NCBI GenBank assembly: GCA_950068635.1
Contig: CATMIM010000056.1
Location: 1 to 6,878, forward strand
Length of the DNA stretch: 6,878 bases
From: an uncultured Candidatus Poseidoniales archaeon
GTDB taxonomy: Archaea > Thermoplasmatota > Poseidoniia > Poseidoniales > Thalassarchaeaceae
Direction: 5' to 3'
The position numbers were made by a program, and so were the translations under genes. Numbering within the stretch: position 1 is the stretch's first letter; every line of letters starts with the position of its first letter. Positions 1 to 6,154 of this stretch are shown piece after piece. Below the pieces are notes generated by a model. It made no database searches, was not told the DNA's origin, and was given only the letters and a program-made list of their open reading frames with translations.

Positions 1-499
1 GTTCCTCCTCTTCGGCGATGTGGTCCTTGGCGAAGTGGGAGCCGAGCTGCACACGGGTGAATTCGACCCCTGCGAGTTTGTCGGCGGTGCGAGTGACGAG
101 AAGGTCGAGGTCAGCGAACAGGTCCTCGCAGAACGGGCAACAGTCCACCGATTCATCGATGGTAAGGCCGGATTCCGCATTCAGGGCGCGGGCGCGGATG
201 GCTGCGCCATCCTCTGCTGCAGAACTCCACGCGAGACGTCCTCCAGACAGGCGGGTCAGACAGTGATCACAGGAGCCGATGCGCACGAGGTGAGCGATGC
301 CTGCGGCGGAGGGCGCAGGCGACACCTCCCAGTGCTCATCATCCTCAAACTGTTCGTGCTCTGATTCCTCGGTCTCGTGTGGCACGAGGTCGGACCATGG
401 GTCGTAGGCGCTGCCGTAGCCAGCATCGGCGAACTTGGTCCAGTCCTCCTCCTCTTCCTCGGTGGATACGGGTCCATCTTGCGTGTTCGCATCGCTCAT
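1..499 (-). CDS. pus10: tRNA pseudouridine synthase Pus10, N-terminal part (cut by window edge)
   Basis: Only the first 166 codons lie in the window; the C-terminus runs off the left edge. Archaeal Pus10 makes pseudouridine 54 and 55 in the T-loop of tRNAs; its N-terminal half carries a zinc site and a THUMP-like RNA-binding region, and the catalytic domain follows. Seen here: CDHC at residues 77-80 and CPFC at 121-124 (four zinc ligands), then a block GVEFTRVQLGSHFAKD (144-159) that resembles the 'YEF-x-TFLVGS-x-FPK' stretch of archaeal Pus10, followed by an acidic run. The ATG at 499 is preceded by GGAAGGTGA (505-513), a good Shine-Dalgarno sequence five bases away. Odd: about 65 acidic residues precede the first Cys pair, where known archaeal Pus10 proteins have few. 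The catalytic Asp cannot be checked. The assignment rests on remembered family motifs, not an alignment. Confidence 0.78.
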   Translation of the reverse strand, partial: MSDANTQDGPVSTEEEEEDWTKFADAGYGSAYDPWSDLVPHETEESEHEQFEDDEHWEVSPAPSAAGIAHLVRIGSCDHCLTRLSGGRLAWSSAAEDGAAIRARALNAESGLTIDESVDCCPFCEDLFADLDLLVTRTADKLAGVEFTRVQLGSHFAKDHIAEEEE

Positions 500-504
500 C
501 AACG

Positions 505-513
505 TCACCTTCC
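505..513 (-). promoter_or_regulatory. Ribosome binding site of pus10
   Basis: On the minus strand GGAAGGTGA lies five bases before the ATG at 499 and matches the archaeal anti-Shine-Dalgarno end of 16S rRNA over AGGTGA. It supports this ATG, and so the acidic N-terminal extension, over internal GTG codons nearer the zinc motif (for example at 326-328). Confidence 0.6.
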
Positions 514-612
514 GGCTGCGCTCGTCGGGTCGAACCGAACGGGCGTCGTGTCACCGACCGACCCGCCCTACATGAAAGTGGGGGTCTGCTCAGCGACTGT
601 GATCGGCGAGCA

Positions 613-927
613 TCAAGCGTTGGGGTCCTCGCCTGCAGCGACCTTCCCGAGATAATCGAAGCCGTAGATGCCTGCGCTGCAGCCGGAGGTCCAGGTGAAG
701 CGCACCCCGTAGCCTCCGACTGCATCCACGTGCGGCTTGGCGTTCTGCAACTTGCGTAACTCAGCCTCGAACTCCGACTTGCGCACCTCCTCCTCACGGC
801 GTGGTCTGCAGTGGGCGCACGGGCACCACAGCCTGAGCGTCAGATAGTCCAACACCTGCTCGGATTCGTCATCCCAGCGCAGCACCAGATCAGCATCCCT
901 GCGCTCCAACTCCAACAGATTTGCCAT
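613..927 (-). CDS. DUF971 (gamma-butyrobetaine hydroxylase N-terminal-like) zinc-domain protein
   Basis: A 104-residue protein that is essentially one DUF971 domain. Seen: an opening 'L-x-L-x-WDD' strand (residues 14-20), the LRLWCPCAHCRPR block with Cys35, Cys37 and Cys40, then GGYGVRFTW (71-79) and SAGIYGFDYL (84-93), matching the family pattern 'LR-x-x-CpCA-x-C ... Y-x-l-x-wsDGH-x-sGIYsfdyL'. In human gamma-butyrobetaine hydroxylase the same domain binds zinc through a CxCxxC cluster and a later His. DUF971 also forms the C-terminus of the plant Fe-S carrier HCF101, so a role near Fe-S or metal handling is possible but inferred. Odd: the usual His of 'DGH' is Cys83 here, giving four Cys. 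The ATG at 927 follows the RND stop by four bases and has an overlapping Shine-Dalgarno sequence; an upstream start at 1041 would lie inside the RND gene and was rejected. Cellular function is unknown. Confidence 0.85.
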   Translation of the reverse strand: MANLLELERRDADLVLRWDDESEQVLDYLTLRLWCPCAHCRPRREEEVRKSEFEAELRKLQNAKPHVDAVGGYGVRFTWTSGCSAGIYGFDYLGKVAAGEDPNA

Positions 928-931
928 GCGT

Positions 932-940
932 TCACTCCTC
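932..940 (-). promoter_or_regulatory. Ribosome binding site of the DUF971 gene, embedded in the RND stop
   Basis: GAGGAGTGA on the minus strand encodes the last two residues and the stop of the upstream RND gene and also serves as a Shine-Dalgarno sequence, with its GGAG core seven bases before the ATG at 927. This fixes the start and implies translational coupling of the two genes. Confidence 0.6.
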
Positions 941-3900
941 GCCGTCGTCAACCGCGGACGATTCTCCTGAATAGCCATTCGCCGCAATCGCTTGTGAAAC
1001 CTCTTCCTCGGCCCACTGCTGCATCTGTCGCCACGTTCCACCCGCCGCCTCCAGGTCAGCCTGCAACTCTTTCCGGTTCAGTAGGCCGATGAGTGCAGTA
1101 GCGATTATCATCGATGCGATCAGCGAGAAGAAGATCATCGCCGCCGAGAACATCCCGAACAGCGAGAAGAAACCCATCGGCGAGAGCGAGATGACAAGGA
1201 ACCCGAGCACGTCCGAGGCGGCCGACCCTACCAAAGCCAACCCAGATGCTCCACCCACGGCGACCAATGAGGGGTAAACCGCGCGTCCGTGGTGACGCTC
1301 CTCGCGGAAGCGCTCGACGACATGGATGACGTAATCGATCCCAACACCCAGAGAGAGGGTGGCGATGGCGACGGTCACCATGTTGAGGCCGTAACCAAGG
1401 CCGGAGATGAGCCCGTAGAGCCAGATGACCACTACGAGAATGGGTCCGGTCGTCAGCAGCGCGACACCTAGAGAGCGCAATCCCCAGAAGGAACCCAGAA
1501 TGAACACCAGAAGGGCAGGCCAGACAGCCACATCGCTGCCGAAGAACGGCTTGAGCAGGACGAATGTCAGCAGTGCAGCAACAACTTGCAGGAGCATGCG
1601 CCGAGAGAATTCCTCAGATGAGCCGGGTGTCTCCTCATCCTCCTCACGGGTCGGCCGGAACCCCCACCAGAGAGTGAACACGCAGAACACCACGCCGAGC
1701 ATCAGCGTTCCCTGCATCTCCTTCTGCATCGAGTGGGCCGCCACGAAGCGGGCCACCGGCTCTCCGGTGGCTATCGCCCACGTGACCGGATGGTCCTCGT
1801 CCTCGAATGCGGACTGGATGTCACCCCGCTCGCGCACGTCAGTCGTGGACAGATTACGCAACGGTGCCATGTCTCTGTAGAGCGCGTCCAAGGCTCGCTC
1901 GACGGCGGAGAACTGTTCGGGTTGGCGCAGCCCGAAATGCAGCAGCATGCGCTCGTATCTAGGCTCGCCACCATCAGCCGCCAGCGACGGATTGGACATA
2001 GAGATGGGAGTGGTCGGCTGTATGTACAGCCTGGGGATGGAGGGTGGCACGGGTGGTGTTGACTGGGTCTCGGGAATCCCGTAGGTGACAAGAAATCCGA
2101 ACAGGAACTCCAAGCAGTCCCTGTCCTTGACATCCGGAAGCCCGAGTAGCGTGTTGTCACAATCGACTCCGTTTCCGGGGAGCATCGAATTCCAGCCAAC
2201 CGCCTCGAACGGCTCGATATCAGTCGCCATGGCAGCCATGAGCGCCAGCACCCCGTGGTCTACTCCACTAAGTTCCACGGTACCATCTGGCCTGCGCGTG
2301 AATCGGTCCGGATCATCCGCATCGATGATGTTCATGTTCGAGCGTAACTCCTCGATCGCCGCGTAGACCCGCGGGTCGAGCATGTCCCCTTCGATGAGCA
2401 CCATCGCCGGCTCGCCCTCGGTGGGGAAGCGGTCGTTCACCACATGCACGACTGTGGCGAAGTCCGAACGATCATCGAAGAAGTCCTCGATCTTGAAATC
2501 CCCCTCGAGCGCCAACATCTTCGGAGTCGCATATGCGGTGATGAGAATGGCGACCAGCAGCACAGGCAGCGAGCGCAGCGCCGAGGCGCCAGCCACCTTG
2601 GCAAGCCAATGGCTGGGAACCAGATGGACACGCTCAAGCTCCTCCTCCTCTAGCTTGCCGCGCCTTTCCTGCCAGAGGTCGAAGTCGAGGCGGACTAGTG
2701 GAGCCCACAACCCGGTGAGCACGAATGCGGAACCGACACCGAAGGCTGCTTCAGTGCCGAACGAGCGCAGGGCGGGGATGTCCGAGGTGAGGTTGGCCCC
2801 GAAAGCGACCATGGTGGTGAGCGAGGTGAGCATGATCGCCCGTCCTACACGGGTGAGCGCGACATTGGCGGCAGAATCGGGTGAGCGCCCGGCGCGTCGC
2901 TCCTCCTTGTAGCGGTGCAACACATGCAGACTGTCGTCGATACCCAGCGCAAGTATGAGGATCGGCAGCAGGTTGGAGAACTGGCTGCGCTCGATGAACG
3001 GATGGCCGATGGCGTTGCCGAAGATCATCCCCCAGCCGATGAGGCCATGCATCCACAGCAGGCAGAGGCCTAGTGAAATGGAGACGATACCGACATCCGA
3101 CCAACGCCTGAGGCTCGCCCACAGCAGGATGACGATTGCCAACACCATTGTGATGATCAGGCCCACGCTCTCCTTCAACTCGCGGTTCACCTCGACGTTG
3201 AGGCCCTCGGCCACCGCAAATGTCACCGTCTGTTCGTCAGATTCCCGCATGTGATACTCGAGTGAGATGATCGACCACTCAGCTGCACAGGGTCCTTCGC
3301 CACCGACCATCGATTCGTAGCAGAACTCGGCGTCGCGCGCCGGTGGGACGGTGCGCAAGCTGAAACCGTCCCATTCGTAGGCGTCCTCGGCGCGCGCATC
3401 GACCCAATGGAACGTCCAACCGTCGAGTTCCATCGCCTCGTCGGCCAGTTGGATTAGGAGCCAGGTCGCTCCTGCCGACCAACGACCTCGCTGCCAGTCG
3501 GCTCCGACGAACCCGTCCTCATCCGTGAGCGTGCCTCCCACAGGACCGATCGCCACACCATCATGGTCGGGGAGGAAGGCGCGGTCGAGGCTGAGCCAGC
3601 GTAGGAAGAAACCGTCGGTGTTGTTCGCCATGCGGGCGGCGGCGAGGTCGATGTGCGCCTGAGTGAGATTGGTGTCATTGTATTCCAGACATTCGAGTTC
3701 TCCACAGTCGTACCAGTTGGTACGGGCAGGCTGCAATCTGCCGTAGACATCGACCGTGGATCGGGTGAGAATCGACTTGTTGGACATGAAGTCGATGAAG
3801 ATCCTGGGCAGTGAGAGCACGCCTTCCACCTGTGTGAGCGTCACGTCGGATATCAGTGGGCGGTAGTAGGGGGCGAGGGGGTCCTGCTCGGCGGCGGCGA

Positions 3901-4273
3901 CCTTGCGTTCCATCTCCCGCAGCACTGTGAGATTGAGAATGCCCCCCGTCGGCTCGTCGATGCCAGTGCCCACTCCTGTGAACGAATGCACCTCGTCGAC
4001 GTATTCCACACCAGGCGGCGAGCCGATGAGGTCCTGTTCGCGCAGCACGATCATGAATCCGATCATCGTGTCGCCGCTGGCGAATTCGTCACGCGCCACT
4101 TCCTGCGCTTCGATTTCCGGCGAGTCGATATTGTACGCTTCGATGTCGATCGGCTGCATCACCGCGGCCAGCCCCGGGATCATCAGCAGCGAGACGAGCG
4201 CGACCACGACGTGAGCCATTTTGCGGCGAGGGAGGAGGAATGCGGCTACCCGGCTGAAGTCTCGCACGCGCAC
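932..4273 (-). CDS. RND/MMPL-superfamily (patched-like) transporter
   Basis: A 1113-residue polytopic membrane protein with the duplicated RND plan. Hydrophobic segments by eye: TM1 about 19-39; large extracytoplasmic loop 40-369; TM2-TM6 about 370-388, 394-416, 434-452, 479-495 and 510-528; TM7 about 567-582; second large loop 583-850; then a cluster to about 1065. The two halves share matching TM4 and TM10 motifs, GIDDSLHVLHRYKEE (444-458) and GIDYVIHVVERFREE (978-992), whose membrane Asp residues are the expected proton-relay positions. RND proteins use the proton gradient to move lipids, drugs or other hydrophobic cargo; the substrate here is unknown. All six loop cysteines fall in close pairs (190/195, 318/329, 705/720), suggesting disulfides outside the membrane. 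Segment 854-911 looks like an extra hairpin. The start is uncertain: GTG at 4273 has no clear Shine-Dalgarno sequence, and GTG 4267 or ATG 4219, both before TM1, remain possible. It lies 48 bp after the J-protein gene. Confidence 0.9.
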   Translation of the reverse strand: MRVRDFSRVAAFLLPRRKMAHVVVALVSLLMIPGLAAVMQPIDIEAYNIDSPEIEAQEVARDEFASGDTMIGFMIVLREQDLIGSPPGVEYVDEVHSFTGVGTGIDEPTGGILNLTVLREMERKVAAAEQDPLAPYYRPLISDVTLTQVEGVLSLPRIFIDFMSNKSILTRSTVDVYGRLQPARTNWYDCGELECLEYNDTNLTQAHIDLAAARMANNTDGFFLRWLSLDRAFLPDHDGVAIGPVGGTLTDEDGFVGADWQRGRWSAGATWLLIQLADEAMELDGWTFHWVDARAEDAYEWDGFSLRTVPPARDAEFCYESMVGGEGPCAAEWSIISLEYHMRESDEQTVTFAVAEGLNVEVNRELKESVGLIITMVLAIVILLWASLRRWSDVGIVSISLGLCLLWMHGLIGWGMIFGNAIGHPFIERSQFSNLLPILILALGIDDSLHVLHRYKEERRAGRSPDSAANVALTRVGRAIMLTSLTTMVAFGANLTSDIPALRSFGTEAAFGVGSAFVLTGLWAPLVRLDFDLWQERRGKLEEEELERVHLVPSHWLAKVAGASALRSLPVLLVAILITAYATPKMLALEGDFKIEDFFDDRSDFATVVHVVNDRFPTEGEPAMVLIEGDMLDPRVYAAIEELRSNMNIIDADDPDRFTRRPDGTVELSGVDHGVLALMAAMATDIEPFEAVGWNSMLPGNGVDCDNTLLGLPDVKDRDCLEFLFGFLVTYGIPETQSTPPVPPSIPRLYIQPTTPISMSNPSLAADGGEPRYERMLLHFGLRQPEQFSAVERALDALYRDMAPLRNLSTTDVRERGDIQSAFEDEDHPVTWAIATGEPVARFVAAHSMQKEMQGTLMLGVVFCVFTLWWGFRPTREEDEETPGSSEEFSRRMLLQVVAALLTFVLLKPFFGSDVAVWPALLVFILGSFWGLRSLGVALLTTGPILVVVIWLYGLISGLGYGLNMVTVAIATLSLGVGIDYVIHVVERFREERHHGRAVYPSLVAVGGASGLALVGSAASDVLGFLVISLSPMGFFSLFGMFSAAMIFFSLIASMIIATALIGLLNRKELQADLEAAGGTWRQMQQWAEEEVSQAIAANGYSGESSAVDDGEE

Positions 4274-4321
4274 ACCCGAGGCGAGCGGGGGAACATCGGC
4301 TATTGAATGGTCCGAGTGGTG

Positions 4322-5302
4322 TCACAGCCCGCTATCGCGGAGTTGTTTCAGGAGGGCGCGCTGCTCCGCAGTCAAGTGTTCAGTCGCTAGCAGTTCAAAT
4401 TCGATGTCCAGATGTCCGCCACCGTAGCCCTCGCCCTTGAGTCGCTGTCTGTCGCCACTCTGGGTCTCCGCCGGAACCTTCACCTCGACCAGTTTCCCGG
4501 TCGGTGTCCTGAGACTCACCTCTCCACCGAGGAGCATCGTGCTGTAGGGTATCTCGACCGTCTGCACGATGCGTCCGTCCTCCCAGCGTCGACCTTCGTC
4601 GGCGTCGATGCGCACGGTCAGCAACAGGTCTCCTGGCGGACCCTGCGGATGCTCGTGGCCCAGACCCTTGAGGCGCATCACGGACGAATGCTCGGCGCCC
4701 GCCGGCACGTTCACCGTGACCTTGCTCGTTCTGCGGGAGACACCGTTTCCATCGCAGGCGCCACACCCGCCACCGCGGCAATCCTTGCAACGCCTTAGAC
4801 GTGAGATGCTGAACTGCTTGTCACCGCCCGCAAGCGCCTCATCAAGGGTCAAATCGAGGGGCGCCTCGATCACCTTGCCGCTGCCTGCCGACCTTCCGCT
4901 GGGTTGGCTCGAGCCAGCCTTCACCCGGCCATGCTGGTCGAAGATGACGCCTCCACCCCCGCTTCCAGGGGGTGCGCGCGAGCCACGGGCGCCGAAGAAC
5001 GAGGCGATGATGTCCTCTATTCCTCCCGGTGAGCCGCCTTCGAAGTTGAACTCGAAGTTACCCGGGTCACCGCCGCCGAACATCGATTGCATGCGCTGCT
5101 GTTCATCGTATTCTCGCCGCTTCTGTGGCGACTCCACCTGTTCATAGGCGGCTTGAATGGCCTTGAAGCGCTCCTCAGCGGCGGCATCTCCCGGGTTGCG
5201 GTCAGGGTGGTACTGCCGCGCGAGCTTGCGATACGCCCGCTTGATCTCCCCATCCGAGGCATCGGGAGCGACTCCCAGCACTCGATACGGGTCGTCCGCC
5301 AT
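4322..5302 (-). CDS. DnaJ-family (Hsp40) co-chaperone with reduced zinc finger
   Basis: A 326-residue Hsp40 that would stimulate the ATPase of a DnaK/Hsp70 partner and hand it unfolded clients in the cytoplasm. Domains: J domain at residues 4-66 with the HPD triad at 32-34 and the helix IV QKRREYDE motif; glycine/phenylalanine-rich region about 75-120; a linker rich in Gly and Ser; C-terminal domain I from about 145; a short zinc finger at 172-187; C-terminal domain II from about 250 to the end. The zinc finger is only CKDCRGGG plus CGACDGNG, two abutting CxxCxGxG motifs instead of the four in classical DnaJ (about 370 residues). The protein thus sits between type I DnaJ and zinc-free CbpA-type proteins. 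The ATG at 5302 has GAGGG at 5308-5312. First gene of the leftward set. No dnaK or grpE is in view, so this may be a secondary J-protein and not the canonical dnaJ. Confidence 0.92.
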   Translation of the reverse strand: MADDPYRVLGVAPDASDGEIKRAYRKLARQYHPDRNPGDAAAEERFKAIQAAYEQVESPQKRREYDEQQRMQSMFGGGDPGNFEFNFEGGSPGGIEDIIASFFGARGSRAPPGSGGGGVIFDQHGRVKAGSSQPSGRSAGSGKVIEAPLDLTLDEALAGGDKQFSISRLRRCKDCRGGGCGACDGNGVSRRTSKVTVNVPAGAEHSSVMRLKGLGHEHPQGPPGDLLLTVRIDADEGRRWEDGRIVQTVEIPYSTMLLGGEVSLRTPTGKLVEVKVPAETQSGDRQRLKGEGYGGGHLDIEFELLATEHLTAEQRALLKQLRDSGL

Positions 5303-5307
5303 CGCAT

Positions 5308-5312
5308 CCCTC
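5308..5312 (-). promoter_or_regulatory. Ribosome binding site of the J-protein gene
   Basis: GAGGG lies five bases before the ATG at 5302 on the minus strand. A stronger match, AAAGGAGG at 5323-5330, lies 20 bases before the ATG. The bases between could fold as GCGG-ACT-CCGC (5313-5323), which would shorten the effective distance. Which site ribosomes use cannot be told from sequence. Confidence 0.4.
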
Positions 5313-5353
5313 GCGGAGTCCGCCTCCTTTCAACAAGAGGGACCAGAGTCATG

Positions 5354-5361
5354 TATTTGTA
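5354..5361. promoter_or_regulatory. Candidate TATA element shared by the divergent genes
   Basis: TATTTGTA on plus (TACAAATA on minus) is the clearest A/T-rich island between the divergent genes. Its centre is about 26 bp before the ATG at 5384, which would suit a leaderless rightward transcript. In the leftward direction the same spacing gives a start near 5331, just before AAAGGAGG in the J-protein leader. No clear BRE element was seen on either side. The whole interval 5303-5350 has no other TATA-like run. Confidence 0.35.
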
Positions 5362-5383
5362 CGCGAATCAGTCGGACCGATGC

Positions 5384-6067
5384 ATGGAGGAACAGGTGGA
5401 ATTCCAGCCGGCCTACGCGATGCTGACGCTGAGTCTGGCGGCTGGAGAGGCTGTGCGAGTTGAACCGGGGGCGATGGTCGCTCAAGAGAATGTGACGATG
5501 GAGACCAAATCGAGTGGTGGCTTTTTCAAAGGACTGAAGAAGATGGCCTTCGGCGGCGAGTCGTTCTTCCTGAACACCTTCACCGGTGGCGCAGGCGGCG
5601 GCTGGATCTCGCTCGCACCGTCAGCACCGGGTGACCTCGCCTGGTTCGATGTGCAACCGGGTCGACAGCTGTTCATCCAGTCAGGTTCGTTCATGGCGTC
5701 GACCAGCAACGTGCAGACCGACACACAGTTCCAAGGACTCAAAGGCGCCTTCAGTGGTGAGAGCCTGTTCTTCATCCGCGCCTTCACAGAGGACGGCCTG
5801 CCCGGGCGCGTCTACTACAACGCCTTCGGCGCGATCAAGCAGATTACTGTGCAACCAGGCCAAACGGTCACTGTCGACACAGGTCACGTCGTCGCTTTCG
5901 AGGACTCGCTGCAGTACCAGATCGGCAAGGTCGGCGGAATGAAGTCGTTCATGTTCGGTGGCGAAGGCCTCGTGATGAATTTCAGTGGACAAGGCACCAT
6001 CTGGATCCAGACACGCAATGTCTCTGCGCTGGCGGGCATGATCATTCCGTTCATCCCGACCAATTAG
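5384..6067 (+). CDS. AIM24 / TIGR00266-family protein
   Basis: A 227-residue beta-rich protein of the AIM24 family, named after a yeast mitochondrial inner-membrane protein; the prokaryotic members have no well-defined biochemical role. Seen: the family opening YAMLTLSLAAGEAVRVEPGAM (positions 11-31, the 'GE-x-x-x-x-EpGAMV' signature), then three related blocks centred on FGGES (56-60), FSGES (123-127) and FGGEG (191-195), each after a G-x-K/LK stretch, which is the internal threefold repeat of the family; VDTGHVVAFE (164-173) is also typical. No signal peptide; the C-terminal end is mildly hydrophobic (ALAGMIIPFIP). Start choice: ATG 5384 fits the family's N-terminus and sits about 26 bp after a TATA-like element. 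ATG 5351 in the same frame, with GAGG at 5337-5340, would add eleven residues and is a real alternative. It is divergent from the J-protein gene. Confidence 0.88.
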   Translation: MEEQVEFQPAYAMLTLSLAAGEAVRVEPGAMVAQENVTMETKSSGGFFKGLKKMAFGGESFFLNTFTGGAGGGWISLAPSAPGDLAWFDVQPGRQLFIQSGSFMASTSNVQTDTQFQGLKGAFSGESLFFIRAFTEDGLPGRVYYNAFGAIKQITVQPGQTVTVDTGHVVAFEDSLQYQIGKVGGMKSFMFGGEGLVMNFSGQGTIWIQTRNVSALAGMIIPFIPTN

Positions 6068-6076
6068 ACGGGCATT

Positions 6077-6102
6077 CGCTGAGAAACGCCGCATATTCAG
6101 CG
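6077..6102. repeat. Short inverted repeat between the AIM24 and amidohydrolase genes
   Basis: CGCTGA (6077-6082) and TCAGCG (6097-6102) form a perfect six-base inverted repeat with a 14-base spacer, in the 87-bp gap between the two rightward genes. It could be a regulator site or a weak transcript hairpin. No T-run follows it, so it does not look like a terminator. Six bases is short enough to be chance. Confidence 0.3.
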
Positions 6103-6141
6103 TGACAATGCTCATGCCACGACCCCCGCCGTGAGCAGGCT

Positions 6142-6146
6142 GGAGG
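6142..6146 (+). promoter_or_regulatory. Ribosome binding site that decides the amidohydrolase start
   Basis: GGAGG is eight bases before the GTG at 6155 and is the strongest Shine-Dalgarno match near this gene. The other in-frame candidate, GTG at 6131, is preceded by a pyrimidine-rich run with no such match, so 6155 is preferred. Confidence 0.5.
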
Positions 6147-6154
6147 CGAAGCCG

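Noticed and set aside
526..536. Minus-strand GGTTCGACCCG, resembling a tRNA T-arm
   Set aside because: Flanking bases do not make the five-pair T stem, and no acceptor, D or anticodon arm can be laid out in the 113-base gap between pus10 and the DUF971 gene.
500..612. The gap between the DUF971 gene and pus10 as a site for a small gene or separate promoter
   Set aside because: No convincing open frame is seen. TACATGAAAG at 569-578 is weakly A/T-rich on either strand but too poor a TATA match and too far from the pus10 start to call.
2382..2912. 176-codon plus-strand open frame opposite the RND gene
   Set aside because: The minus-strand frame holds the RND membrane motifs; the plus translation is Ser/Arg/Ala-rich shadow sequence.
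4569..5147. 192-codon plus-strand open frame opposite the J-protein gene
   Set aside because: It is antisense to a clear DnaJ-family protein; the translation is low-complexity Ser/Pro/Arg with no recognisable motif, as expected from the GC-rich opposite frame.
6108..6134. Eight-codon frame (MLMPRPPP then stop) overlapping the GTG at 6131
   Set aside because: The polyproline end and GTGA overlap first suggested a leader peptide, but the stronger start for the amidohydrolase is GTG 6155 with its own GGAGG, and a frame this short is easily due to chance.
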